Shown here piece by piece: positions 11,860 through 23,099 of a stretch of 64,000 bases of DNA. The DNA is from Neocallimastix lanati (nom. inval.) (taxonomy: Eukaryota; Neocallimastigomycota; Neocallimastigomycetes; Neocallimastigales; Neocallimastigaceae). The notes beneath the pieces are model-generated. The model had not been told where the DNA came from. It did no database searches and saw only the letters and a list, made by a program, of their open reading frames with translations. The translations under genes were made by a program, and so were the position numbers. The number at the start of each line of letters is the position of its first letter. Position 1 is the first letter of the stretch. Location: contig JACVTC010000234.1 of NCBI GenBank assembly GCA_016946835.1, positions 10,001-74,000 on the forward strand, in the 5' to 3' direction.

Positions 11860-13215
11860 ATATTAGTATTAGTAACGTATTATAATAAAAGAATAGATTC
11901 TAAATAAATATTTGATAAATTAATGGTTTCCAAAAGAATCGAAATTAATTAGTATAAAAAATCTCAAGGAAAATATCACACCATTTATTTAAATTTATCA
12001 AAAATAGTTAATTAATTCGTAACTTTAAACAACTATTTACCTTCAATTAATGAAGAACTGATAGAAGATATTGAAATACTATATCCTAATTCTGAAATAT
12101 CAAATGAATATGGCGATCAAATATATAAGAATTTAAATAATTGATATTTAGAGACCAGCAAAAAATTTTTTCTTGTTATTGATACATAATTTGGAGTAAA
12201 AAGTTTATAAATAATGAACACTATGATTATCTATATTTTTTTTAAGGATTTAATTAGAGATAGTTCTTATTTAACTTTTGCTTATATGACAAGAATAGTA
12301 CCAATTGCAAAGGATTTTTCTTAGTCTACATTAAATCATTCTATGGAATATAAAATATTAATTGATAAAATATATTATCAATATTCTGGATTTACGAAAT
12401 AGGAAGTTTTAGATTTATGTAGTAAAAATAAAGAATTAAACTTTGATGATTTATAACTTAGGTATAATGGATATAAGCTTATAATAATGAAAAAACTTTT
12501 AATTCATGGTTAGTTTGAGTGCATTAAATTCGAATAGCATTGTATCAAATCAGGGCGTTACTATGAAGAGAAAATATTAATTATTTAGGTTTTAAATTCT
12601 TTTATTCTTCTCTAGGTTTTAAATTCTTTTATAGGATATTGTTGGTGTAAAATAAGATTTTTTAGAATTAATAAAAGGTAATAAAATTGAAATAAAAATA
12701 AATAATTATGGAGACGATAATATTCAAAATGAATTAGAAATTCATCTAGTAGATGAATTCCAAGAAGAATTAGAAAATTATGATTATTTAAATATAATTA
12801 TATTCAAAAATAATTACTTTTGGATATTTAAAATACTGTAACGGAGAAACAATCCAAATAAAGAATTGTAAAAAAATTTATACACGCTTTAAAAAAAAGA
12901 AGTGATAAGCAAATTTTTTATGATTTAAAAGAATATTACATTGAAATGTTGAAAGTGACTTTAAATAAAAATGTCGAAATAATGTATGAAATTTTAGAAA
13001 ATCACAAATGAAAGAAAGTATTCCAATGTATAAAATTGATAATATAAATTTAAAACTAGTTATTGTTTATGTATATTTTTATGCTCAAATAAAGTATTAT
13101 ATTATTGAAGAAAATTCTAATATTAAAGAAATATTAGATTTTATTTTATTTTTTTTTTTTCCAAAAAAGAAAATGAAATAAAGACATAAATCATAATAAT
13201 GGAATTAATTAAATA
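11860..13215 (+). pseudogene. Decayed AAA-ATPase-like/PD-(D/E)XK gene copy
   Basis: Homology begins at the residue-60 region (GNISNVL-type, 'SKQIFDKLMVSKRIEIN') and continues with SQGKYHTIYLNLSK and LETSKKFFLVID (Walker B decayed). It then shows ARIVPIAKDFS, GFTK.EVLDLCSKNKELNF and the nuclease-side MLKVTLNKNVEIMYEILENH. Stops and frameshifts occur throughout and the nuclease core is lost. It belongs to the older layer, like 32690 and 61855, and lies between block X and the next unit's leader. Confidence 0.75.
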
Positions 13216-13294
13216 AAATATTTTCAAAAAATTTTTTTTTTTTTTTTTTTTTTTAATTTTTAATATATTAAAATTTTTAATATATTTATTTTAA

Positions 13295-13319
13295 TACATA
13301 AATTTTATACAATTACGTA
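13295..13319. promoter_or_regulatory. Degenerate leader palindrome (TACATAA-N11-TTACGTA)
   Basis: Same position in the unit as the other palindromes, but with one base changed in the left arm. The leader that follows is interrupted at 13412 by the SINE and 14.8-kb insertion and resumes at 28684, so this site is now about 15.6 kb from its gene at 28.9 kb. Confidence 0.45.
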
Positions 13320-13397
13320 TTTTTATTAAGAAAGGAAGAAAAAAAAATGATTGATAAAAAACATTAAAAATAATTAATACTTTATTTATATTCAATT

Positions 13398-13412
13398 TTT
13401 AATTTGATATTG
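13398..13412. repeat. 15-bp target-site duplication, left copy
   Basis: TTTAATTTGATATTG here is identical to 28684-28698. Elsewhere the array has it once and uninterrupted (for example 7255-7270 and 50436-50450). It marks the insertion point of the SINE at 28260-28683. Confidence 0.7.
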
Positions 13413-13424
13413 TCATCCAGTTCT
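13402..13424. repeat. 23-nt near-duplicate flanking the 14.8-kb insertion, left copy
   Basis: Bases 13402-13424 match 28249-28271 with one mismatch (GATATTG versus GATACTG). The segment joins the end of the SINE target duplication to the first 12 bases of the SINE (TCATCCAGTTCT). This is what a second insertion close to the SINE 5' end would produce. Confidence 0.6.
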
Positions 13425-13439
13425 AGGTTAATAATTTTA

Positions 13440-14903
13440 TCGTTTTCATTATCGATTAATTTATTTAATCGTTGATGCACTTTATCACTAGTAGTACTGA
13501 TGCTATTTTTTTGTTTTTAAGAATCCAGACTTTGCTTTTCTCTTATAGTAATATTATCCTCCCTTTCCTTCCTTTTTCCCTTGTTATTTCCAAAGTTAGC
13601 TCTTTCTCTGTTCCGAATTTGTTTTTCTTTGGCTTTCTCAATATTTATATTAGGCTGCGCCATTATCGAAGGATGTAGTTGATTTTTATTTTTAACAATT
13701 ATTCTATTTTCTATTTCCTTCTCTTTTATCTTTCTTATTGCAGGAGTTGTTATAGGGGTAGGATTATCTTTGAGACTTTTACGTTGTCTCTTTTCATTAT
13801 TTCCACTAGTTTCATCGTTAGTCGTCAACTTCCTTTTTGTCGCACTGACTATAAATTCTACATCATTCTCATTATCGGATTCTTTGTGAGTTTCATTAGT
13901 GTAGGAAGCATCTTCTTTTTCTTCCTTATTATAATCTTTTGTACTACTAGGAATAGATTTATACTGTAATGAAGCTATTTTATTTTTATAGGGAGTGCTT
14001 CCTCTCCCTTTTAGTGGTTTAAAGATTTTCCACTATATAACCGTTTCTTATTTTCTTGAATAATTGCATTTAACTTAGGACAGTTATACTGCAAATGTCC
14101 TGGATCGCTACAATAAAAACAGGCTTTAATGGTAAGATTTTTCATTTTTTTTGTTAAGTCCTCCAATTCGTAATCTTTATTTCTTTTTGGGCTTCTAACT
14201 TCATAATTCTCCCTTACTACCTTTCTGTTGTTTTGATAATTATTCCTGATATTTATTCTTGGGTTGACAATTTCAGTTGAGTACTCTTTTGAGGGTCTTA
14301 AATTCATTATTCTATCAACCTTTTCGGCGATGTCAAACGCCCGATTTAAAGAAATGTCATCCTTAAGGGAGACCCTTTTCCAAGCTTCTTCATTGTTTCT
14401 AAGAGCATCAATATAATCGAGAACAATGACTCGCTTCTTTCTTTTCTTATCTAATTTCAAATATATGGATCGGAAACGAGTATTAAAGTCTTTTACTCGC
14501 TCATTTCTTTTAATTCCTAAGGCACGGAGCTCACGAAGTAACATATTCTGGTCTTCTTTAAGACCATAAAAAGTTTCTATTGCTTCTACAATTTCCTTTA
14601 AGAAAGGATATTCATCTTTTTTCTTTTCTTCTGAATCAGATTCTTCTTCTTCTTCGTCCTCACTTTCTGATTCTGAATTGGTACTGTAACTTTCAATTAA
14701 ATCCTGGATAACTTCGCGAGGCTCTCCAGTAGACGTGAGTAAGCAGGCGGTAAAAATCGTTTTGGGATCAGTAACTTCCTCAAGTTTTATCCATAATCGG
14801 ATTTCTTATTTCCAAGATTTGATATCGAGATTTTCCTTTGAAATTTTCTCGATACCTTTTAATTCTTTTTTTAATTCTTTGAAATTAATTTTATTTTCAG
14901 CCA
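13440..14903 (-). mobile_element. LTR-retroelement gag fossil with CCHC zinc knuckle
   Basis: The minus-strand reading begins near an ATG at about 14903 (MAENKINFKELKKELKGIE), passes an acidic stretch, and holds a retrotransposon gag core (about 14550-14250). A zinc knuckle with spacing C-X2-C-X4-H-X4-C (CFYCSDPGHLQYNC) lies at about 14125-14085. A basic, Arg/Lys-rich tail reaches about 13500. The type fits Ty3/Gypsy gag, though a different lineage is possible. Pol and LTRs are not recognised next to it. It is broken, with a few breaks. Confidence 0.65.
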
Positions 14904-15014
14904 TTTGAAAATTTAAAAATGGTATTAATGCTATGATATCCAATTTAAAAATATGTTTACTTTAAAAATATATTTAATAATTATTAAAAATAAATTTATC
15001 TTCCTTTTATAATA

Positions 15015-15205
15015 TAATTATGGACTCAGAAAACCCTCTGACAATCCAATTCTTTATTCCAATAATAATTCAGACTCAGAATCTCTCTTTGAAAATCTAA
15101 TGAATTAATTCAGACTGGAAAACACCCTTCGAAAATCTGAAACAAAAAAAAAAAATTAAAATTCAGACTCAAAAACGCAATTTGAAAATCTGAAGCTTTT
15201 TATAT
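15015..15205. repeat. Four imperfect ~45-50-bp direct repeats upstream of gag
   Basis: Motifs of the form CAGACTCAGAA ... CTTTGAAAATCT recur at about 15017, 15068, 15108 and 15162, each ending in an AATCT/AATCC box. They lie just 5' of the minus-strand gag fossil and could be part of its untranslated leader. Confidence 0.5.
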
Positions 15206-16173
15206 GAATTTTAATATTTATTATATTCTCTTAAGCATTAATACACAGAATATGTATATCTTAATTTTTTTAAATTTATTTGTAGTAATAACTTCTTTAT
15301 TTAATTTTATTTAATATATTTATTTCCTTTATTAAAATAATTAATATAACATAAAGCAAATTGTATAAATACTTAAATAATAATAATAATGTATATTTAT
15401 TTTTATTTTTATTTTTATTTTTATTTCTTTTTTGTATATATTTATTATTCTATTAATTCTTTGTTATAACATTTAATGAAATATTAAATGAAAAGTTAAA
15501 ATACAAGCCAAACTATATAGTGTTGAACCATCAAATATATAGCTTGTTAACCCTTCTTACAATAAGTCCCCTTAGCTCTTTATTGATAAGTTGATAATGT
15601 CGATTGTTAATTATTAAGAAACTTAATAAAAAGAAGGTAGTAATATTAAATTCTTTTTAATTTGGCTAACTTATTGTTAGTAATAAAAAAGATAATAACA
15701 TATCCTTCCCAGTATCAACAAGATCAAAACAATAAAGTATTAAGTGTGGGTGTTCAACTATCCCGCGTAGAGAGTTGTAAGACAGCTTATTTATATTTTT
15801 TTTTTAATTAAAATTTAATTAATTATATAACGAATAATAGAAAATTTAACACACACAAAAAATAAATTTCAATTATAAAAATTTCAATAAAAAAAAAATT
15901 TAATTATATAAAATCATAAAAATAATACACTTATTTGAAAAATAATAATAATAATCTAATTTTATATATTCTATATATATATATTGTACATGTATATATT
16001 AAAAAAAAAATAAAATAAACTGATAAACATAAAAAAAATTACAATTTATTATTTAGAATTATTAATATAAAAAAAAAAATTTATTTATAAAATTTATTCT
16101 TATTTAAAAAAAAAATTAAAAATTTGTACTACAAAAAAAAAATTTTGCTTATTATTTTAATATTTATCATTAA

Positions 16174-16216
<43 letters not shown>

Positions 16217-16250
16217 AAAGTTTGTTCTACACTAAAGAAAAATTTAATTT
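15206..16250. other. AT-rich region, no gene seen
   Basis: A less AT-rich patch at 15500-15790 (phrases GCTTGTTAACCC, AGTCCCCTTAGCTC, CTATCCCGCGTAGAG) might be a retroelement end, but no direct-repeat partner was found. The remainder, 15790-16250, is A/T homopolymer-rich spacer. Confidence 0.4.
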
Positions 16251-16255
16251 ATTAT

Positions 16256-16491
16256 TGTTAAAATATAAATATTGAAGTTTTGTATATATATAACATTAAG
16301 GAGTTTTGTGATATATTTTAATATATATTTTCAAGTATAAGACCAATAATATATTTGTGTAACCTTAATAAAATAACTATAAATATTTTATAATATAAAT
16401 CTCTTCAACAATAACTCCTTTTAATAAAAAACACGAAATTAGATTCTCACATTTTTAAAACATAATCAAAGGAGATTTCTTATATTTAACA
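16256..16491. repeat. 5' LTR (236 bp)
   Basis: Begins TGTTAAAATATAAATATTG and ends CTTATATTTAACA. Read base by base it shows no difference from 21076-21311. It contains a TATATATA stretch and an AATAAAAAACACG-like region that could serve as promoter and poly(A) signals. Confidence 0.85.
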
Positions 16492-17109
16492 GATTAAGAG
16501 TCTCAATCTCACCAAATTGAGCAAAAAAAAGCTAAGTTAAGTAAAATAATAAATAATATTATTTATAATATTTATAATATTATTAATCTCTATTTTATTT
16601 TAAATATATAATATTAAAATTATAATAAATTAACATTCAATTTTAAAATTATAATAAATTATCATTCAATAATAAAATAAACAAAATAAACTTCTTTAAA
16701 TAAACAAAAATAAATTTCTTAAAATAAATAAATTCTTTATCTAATAAATAAATTCAAATGAAATATATAATTCTTGTATTAATATAAGTATTAATTGTGT
16801 TCTTTTTAAAATTCATAATTTTGAAATGCATTATTAATATAAAATAAAATGAAGTAAATATTTTTAAAAAAAAAAAAATAAATAAATAAATAATTATAAT
16901 AAATAAAAATAAAAAGAGATATATAAATAAATCTTTATATTAAAAATAGCCTAAAATTTAAATTAAATATTTTATTAAGTAATAATAAAAAAAAAAAAAA
17001 AAAATAAAATACAATCAATCTTCCCATTATACAATAAATAAATTAATTAATAATTAATTAAATATATTTAAATAAAAATTATTAATGTTGTCATTTAATA
17101 ATAAATAAA

Positions 17110-17380
17110 ATGAGAATAGTCAACTAATAACTATTTGTAAAATGAATAAAAATAAATGACAGTTAAATAGTGTTATTAAGTTGAAAAATAATAATAAAAC
17201 AATAGTTAACCATTTTGGGTTGAAAATAATTGTATAATAAGATGAAATAATAAATTATGTTATAATATGTTAAGTTGAAAATATACAATTTAATAGTCAA
17301 CTAACATATTTATAAAAAAAAAAAGGCCTTAATAGTCAACTAAATAATTAAGTTGAAAATATTACGATAATATTATTTAA
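17110..17380. repeat. Dispersed short repeats AGTCAACTAA / TTAAGTTGAAAAT
   Basis: AGTCAACTAA occurs at about 17116, 17292 and 17334. AAGTTGAAAAT and close variants occur at about 17180, 17272 and 17350. The two words are partly complementary (GTCAACTT/AAGTTGA-type), giving alternating inverted motifs in the non-coding 5' part of the LTR element. Confidence 0.4.
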
Positions 17381-17547
17381 TTAAAATATTGTATTAATGG
17401 GAAAGATATAATTAATAATTAAAAGAAAATTAGCAATAAAATAAATCAAGATTTAAAAAAAAAATTAAGATAAAAAATAAAAATTATATACAAAAATATT
17501 TACTTCATAAATTAATATATGACTTAATTTAAGTTCCTTTAGGTATT

Positions 17548-17900
17548 ATAGTGATTTTATGTATTGTCATTATCATTAATCAAATATTTAGAACCATTGG
17601 CTTCAATTTTCCAGCCAATGTAGCAGGAATACTTATCGTGAGTGTGATTATTATTATTGGAAAGAGAAACTTAAAGAAGTCTACTATGGTCTCCATTTTA
17701 AAATGGATTAATCCTGTGGTTGAATTTATTATGAATTGAATGGTATACAAAAAAAAAAAAAAAAACATGGCCACAGTGATAAACGAAATGGAAAAGGAAA
17801 TAGATATTAAAATAATTCTAATACTACCACTACTACTACTACTACTAACACTAATTGTAATAATAGTATATTGAAACAAATATAAAGGATAAAATAACAT
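17548..17900 (+). pseudogene. LrgA/LrgB-family-like membrane protein fragment (cargo in LTR element)
   Basis: An open plus-strand piece reads FRTIGFNFPANVAGILIV followed by INPVVEFIMN. This resembles the LrgA-like half of fungal and plant LrgB-type membrane proteins (pattern 'g..fPa.vaGMli ... P.v.fl..wm'). A hydrophobic stretch follows at about 17810-17875. It is only a fragment, has no start context of its own, and sits inside the LTR element. Assignment is by motif resemblance only. Confidence 0.35.
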
Positions 17901-18149
17901 AAATTAAATAAGTACTAATTTATATAATAATTATAATTTAAATCAAAGTTCAACTTCAAAATTAGACAAACAAACAATTTTAAATTTAATCAAAATGCAA
18001 ACCACTTACAGAATCAATTATGGCTTCGTGCTCATTGTAGGACGGATCCAAATAACGTCAATCATGTACAATTCCCATTTGAAACTGAAAATGCAAAAAA
18101 TTAATACAACAAAAGATCTTAGATAATGTGATCATCGCTCAAAAGATCA

Positions 18150-18900
18150 AAGAACAAAATCAAGAATTAGCTCATTTTTTTTGCAAATATTGATGAAAAA
18201 AAGAAAAATAAATGAAGAATTAAAAAACAAGAACAATGTTTTGCTTTCTCCAATTGATTTAGATTTAATATCCAATAATTCAAGTAATTTATTATTAAAA
18301 AATAGTATAAATGTAAACAATAATTTATATATTAATCCAAATGTAAACATTAACAATATCATAAGTAGTCCAATTAATCCAAAAGTGACCAGTAAAGAAA
18401 GCAACAACACTATCAACAAATGGTATAAATAAATACATTGAATTAATTCCATCTTTATCATAGAGAGCACCAGAACAACTAGCCTTAATATTATTATATT
18501 TTAATAACTCTTTAAGAGCTTTAGAATCAGAAATAGTAAGTTCATAATGACTAATTGGAGTAAGAATATCTTTATAATCAGTTGAGGAATTTGGAACATC
18601 AAAGATTATATCTTTACACTTCATTTGAATTTGTTCTGTTAATTATTACCTTCAGAATTTAATTGAGAACCTACAGTAGATTTAACTTGAGTAATATCAG
18701 CAAAATCTTTGAAGTATCTGGTTCTGAATTTAAATATGCTACTCTAAAATTATTCTTTTTTTGATAATTTTCAATTTGTATTTTAAGTTTAGCAAGAAAA
18801 ATTTGATGAATAATAGAATTAAATAGAACATCATTTTCTAAATAAACTGAATTAATAGGTAATGTAACGAAATAGAAGAGAATGCTATAACTATCTAAAT
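18150..18900 (-). pseudogene. Unidentified host-gene-like fragment (cargo in LTR element)
   Basis: A minus-strand frame at 18624-18325 reads MKCKDIIFDVPNSSTDYKDI, later FIPFVDSVVAFFTGHFWINW. Further upstream on the same strand (18650-18850) other coding-like words appear (DITQVKSTVGSQLNSEG). The codon pattern and balanced composition suggest former protein coding. No family is recognised. Confidence 0.3.
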
Positions 18901-18999
18901 AGTTTGAATAATAGAAATTTTTGTTCCTTCAGTAATAATGTTTTCATTTTAATTTGAAATTCCAGAATATTTGTTATAAATATTCTTAAAGATAAAAAC

Positions 19000-20165
19000 A
19001 AATAATCTTTAATATATCTGTAATAATATTATGAAATAAAAAAAAACAAAACTAATGGAGATAATATTGTCAACAATAATGATAATAACAATAATAATAG
19101 CAATAATAATGGTTAAATCGGTAATAATAAATCAAAAATTTTAGCAAATGAAAGTACAACTGAAGAAACAAATAATGCTGTTATTATCTCTTTGTATGGT
19201 ACAAGTGTATTTGCCTTAGTTACTATTATTGGATTTATCCTAATAAAAAAAAAGGCATTTATGTAAAACGGTAACATCGATATTTCATACAGTTCATTAA
19301 ATTATGTTAGTCCAAAACCAAACTATCCAGTAGGTGGATTGCACGATAATTTGACTAATTCAAATAATGACTTTAAACGTAATTATCAGTTAAGATTTTA
19401 CAAATTATCAATCTCAAGTTAGTTATTCAATTTCCTTAAGTGATGGTTCATGTGTCAACATGGAATAAAATTCTGATGTTTTCTAAACCACTGAAAATAC
19501 TCCAGTTCCATGTTTATCAAGAGATCTACATAGATTTACAAAGAGATTCACCAAAGGAATCACCACCATATAATAATCAAAAAGATTTACTAATCATTAA
19601 ACATGTTGATTAAGAAATTGTTATTAACTCAGAAATGTTTTTAAGTGAAACCATAAACTCTAACACAATTTCTATTTTTGCTACAACTACTACATTTATT
19701 TTAGCTATTAATAAATGTGGTGATCTTACCATAGACAACTCTAATATTATTGTTAAAAAGCCAAATACTAATAATAATAAAAAAAAAAAAAAAATCCAAC
19801 GTCACATCAAGTACTTGCACTTCATGCAGTACATCTTCATGTTCTTCTTGTAATAATTGATCCTGTTCACACAACGGCTCAGGAATTTGCTGTTGTATTG
19901 CAGAGAATCATCAAGATAGACTACAACATCTACCGATGAATCATCCTTATATTTCAAGCCATACTATCCGTTCAATTTTGCAAATAACTCAAATATGGGA
20001 GATACCACTCGTAGATACTCTGTCATTATTGACAATAACAGTAATAAAGATTCCGTTACTTACACCGAAACTAATTATTACGATAGTCGTAGAACGACAA
20101 ATTATACTGAAACTAATTACAATAGTCATAGAACAACAGAATATAAGGAAACAGAAGTTTAATTG
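19000..20165 (+). pseudogene. Membrane-protein-like fragment with cytoplasmic tail (cargo in LTR element)
   Basis: Plus-strand readings give an Asn-rich linker, then one transmembrane helix (AVIISLYGTSVFALVTIIGF) followed by a Lys stop-transfer (ILIKKK). Then come SYSSLNYVSPKPNYPVGGL and a Cys-rich patch (STCTSCSTSSCSSCNN). The end is a Tyr/Thr/Glu-rich tail with a repeated word (YTETNYYDSRRTTN, YTETNYNSHRTTEY). The layout resembles the C-terminal anchor and tail of a single-pass surface protein. It is not intact. No family is named. Confidence 0.35.
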
Positions 20166-20378
20166 AATTATTGGTAGACAATGGATAGATATTTATAATG
20201 AAAATAAATTTAGGGAAACACAATTATTTTATGCATGTAAAAGTTGAAATAAAAAATTTTGTAGAAATAAATAGAATATCTAGTAATACTTGTAATAGAT
20301 ATAAATGAATAGTAATCATAAAAACGAAACAAAAAAATAATAATAATTACAGTTTAATGTGTGTAGTTCTTTAAATTT

Positions 20379-20415
<37 letters not shown>

Positions 20416-20439
20416 TAAATATCAAATTAATTTGATTAA

Positions 20440-20770
20440 TTTGTATATGATGAGGAAGATTTTCTATCCATTTGGTATCTTTATCATCCCTTACGATTGT
20501 TCAACAACCATATTCAGTCAAGGCTATTTCAACATTAGTCTTACTATTAGGATCTTGATAAACAACTCAATCATAATAACGAACTCGGTTAAACTCAATC
20601 GGTTGATTGTAAAATGCAATCACCACTTCTATTGCTTGTACAATAACATTTATTACTTTTAATATTAACATAACCTTTAATGTCACAGTCATCAGGGTTA
20701 TCTCTATTGTTTGGAACAAATCTCATACTAGTATGCTTATTTCTATTATAGCAATCAGAAAAAATACCAT
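20440..20770 (-). pseudogene. Cys-containing secreted-protein-like fragment (cargo in LTR element)
   Basis: The minus strand reads MRFVPNNRDNPDDCDIKGY followed by VNIKSNKCYCTSNRSGDC. The Cys spacing looks like an extracellular module, but no named family is recognised. Its orientation is opposite to the LTR element and to the adjacent membrane-protein-like fragment. Confidence 0.3.
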
Positions 20771-21075
20771 TTTAAGTATCTATATCTATGATTTACAATT
20801 TATAAACAATCTTTGTAATTATCTTAAATAACTATTTTCTCTTTGTTGTAAATCAGCCAAATCATTTTACTCGACATATATTATATAGTACTATACTAAA
20901 ATTATAATATATTAATATTAAACACCGAATATAATGTAAATATTATCTAACTATATAAATCTATACTCTTTATAGTTTAATCGTCAATATAGACGATACA
21001 ACTTGATACCAAATTATTTCTGCTGCAAATCTTAATTCAAGTCTTACTTTTTATGAAGTTAGACTTGAGGGGGAG

Positions 21076-21311
21076 TGTTAAAATATAAATATTGAAGTTT
21101 TGTATATATATAACATTAAGGAGTTTTGTGATATATTTTAATATATATTTTCAAGTATAAGACCAATAATATATTTGTGTAACCTTAATAAAATAACTAT
21201 AAATATTTTATAATATAAATCTCTTCAACAATAACTCCTTTTAATAAAAAACACGAAATTAGATTCTCACATTTTTAAAACATAATCAAAGGAGATTTCT
21301 TATATTTAACA
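21076..21311. repeat. 3' LTR (236 bp)
   Basis: Partner of the 5' LTR. It is preceded by the polypurine tract at 21062-21075 and followed by the ATTAT target duplication at 21312-21316. Confidence 0.85.
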
Positions 21312-21479
21312 ATTATTTATTAAAAAAAAAATTTATTAATGAGATATTTATTATTTTAATAAAAGGAAAAATATATATATTTTTATTTTATTGCAAAAAA
21401 AAAAAAAATAATAATAATAGGCGAACCAATTTATAAAAGCCTAAAATAAAAATAAAAAAAAACTATATATTTTAACGTC

Positions 21480-21585
21480 ACTTCGCAAGAATGACAAGGG
21501 TTTCATCAGGGATCGAACCTGACCCACCTCTTATTTTCTGCGAGAGTGAACAAACTATCACCTGTTGAAGTGTGTAGTTGCCTTC
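21480..21585 (-). other. tRNA-like (Pol III B-box) sequence, possible SINE head
   Basis: The minus strand contains GTCAGGTTCGATCCCTGAT. Its TCAGG/CCTGA arms fold as a perfect 5-bp T-stem around TTCGATC, and it matches the Pol III B box. An A-box-like segment (GTGATAGTTTGTTCACT) lies about 30 nt upstream. The anticodon arm and acceptor stem do not pair properly, so this is not a functional tRNA; a tRNA-derived repeat is more likely. Confidence 0.4.
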
Positions 21586-22930
21586 AGCGTGAAGGTTTTA
21601 TAGTTCTAGGGCGTATTTGCCTAATTGTCAAGGATTTGTTCCTTGAGATACTCGCGTTTACAATCTACAAAACCTTGCAAAATTGTAAATAAGAGTTTAT
21701 GAAATTAATATCCTGCAAGCTAACACTGTCTTACTCGAATATTAACTTCGTAAATTTGTTAACTTTTTATTATTTTTTTTTTATTATTATTTTTTTTTTA
21801 TCTATAATCTATAATTAAATAAAGTTACTACAAAAACTAAAGTTTTCCCAAGTGTTTTTTTTTTTTTTTTTTATTATAACTTTTATTATTATTAATATTA
21901 ATATTAAATTATTAATTATTATTATTTAACAAAACTTATGGATAATCTGATAGTATACCCTGTCTGACGTGCAGCTTGCCTCTTCACGGCGTCATGCCAC
22001 GCGGGTACCACGGCTACTATATTCAATATAAAATACAGCAGTCCAGAGCCTACTAGCCCAATTACTATGTAGGTTAAACTTAGCCCGGAAATCTATATCC
22101 AAGGCTTTGTTAAATAATTTAATTAATAAATAATATTAAATTTTATTTTTCTAATATTCCCCGATATCTCCACCATAATTTATGCTATGGTTCGGGTTTT
22201 ATTAGAAATTTTATTAATTATTTATTTTGAATATTTTTCTGTCTACATTTTAATTATAGAAAAACTTCACTTATTTATACTTAAAAAAATAATAAATATG
22301 TAAAGCCTTTCTACATTTTATTATCATATTTAAAAAAAAATAATTTACTATTACTAATTACTTAAAATTTTATATTAATTTAAATTAACTAATTCATAAG
22401 TATTTTTATTTTAATAAATTTTGTTTATATAATTTTATATTATTTTTCATATACTAAAACTAAATTATTTAATATATACGAAAAGAAACAAACAAAATTT
22501 AAAAAGATTTTACAGAAAAATAAAGTTATTTTAATCAAGAATGTTAATATAATATTCTTATATTTTATATAAAATAAATTTAAAAACTATAATATATTTA
22601 ATATTTATTATTAATCAATTAAGATTTGATTTTATTTGTGTGGAATAAAAATATTAAATAATCAATTTAAAAATAAAATAAAATACTAAAAAGAATACAA
22701 TTTTAATATTGATACAATATAATAATAATATAATAATATATTTGAATAAAAATAAAATATTAATATTGATAATAAACACTTTAATAAAATAATAAAATTT
22801 AAGGCTAAATTATGGATTTTGATATTAATAATAAAAATATAGAATTATTGATAATATTTATGAAACTTTTAATAAAAATAAAAAAAAAATATATTTATAA
22901 AATAATTTAATATAGAAAATATAGTAAAGT
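21586..22930. other. Non-coding region with a GC-richer patch
   Basis: Bases 21590-21740 and 21950-22100 (for example GACGTGCAGCTTGCCTC, ACGGCGTCATGCCACGCGGG) are far less AT-rich than the surroundings but hold no usable frame. Their origin is unknown; structured RNA or repeat remnants are possible. The rest is AT-rich spacer. Confidence 0.35.
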
Positions 22931-22934
22931 AAAA

Positions 22935-23025
22935 TTAAGTAAAGAACAATATAATGGATTCTAAAGTTAGTTGAAATTCTAATTAATAATCCATTATATG
23001 TTCGTTCTTTACCATTTGTGGTAGA
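22935..23025. repeat. Long hairpin (TAAAGAAC...GTTCTTTA type)
   Basis: TAAAGAAC-AATATAATGGATT pairs with AATCCATTATATGTTCGTTCTTTA across a short loop, a stem of about 21-23 bp with one bulge. A related hairpin with the same GTAAAGAA/TTCTTTAC base lies at 23982-24047. Confidence 0.55.
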
Positions 23026-23043
23026 CTCGGGGTTGATTCTTAT

Positions 23044-23096
23044 GGATTTAAAATCAAGCAGGGGGGACGGGTATTACCCTGCTTTGATTTTAACAA
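23044..23096. repeat. Hairpin AAAATCAAGCAGGG ... CCCTGCTTTGATTTT
   Basis: A 14-bp stem with one bulged T encloses a G-rich loop (GGGGACGGGTATTA). It is an unusually GC-rich stem for this DNA and stands 20 nt after the previous hairpin. Confidence 0.55.
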
Positions 23097-23099
23097 AAA

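Larger units (their letters stand above)
16256..21311 (+). mobile_element. Non-autonomous Ty1/Copia-like LTR element with gene-like cargo
   Basis: Two 236-bp direct repeats that appear identical (16256-16491 and 21076-21311) begin TG and end CA and are flanked by the 5-bp duplication ATTAT (16251-16255 and 21312-21316). A polypurine tract (GACTTGAGGGGGAG) abuts the 3' LTR, in the form typical of Copia elements. The sequence after the 5' LTR (GATTAAGAGTCTCA) could be the primer-binding region. The frame of the element looks whole and recent, because its LTRs match. The interior of about 4.6 kb shows no recognisable gag or pol; instead it holds fragments resembling host genes in both orientations. 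It is therefore broken or non-autonomous and would depend on proteins made elsewhere. Confidence 0.75.

Noticed and set aside
15500-15790. Possible LTR of the gag fossil
   Set aside because: No second copy of this sequence was found in the window, so an LTR cannot be claimed.
18181-18432. Asn/Ser-rich 83-aa plus-strand frame
   Set aside because: Antisense to the minus-strand coding-like fragment; low-complexity composition gives open frames by chance.
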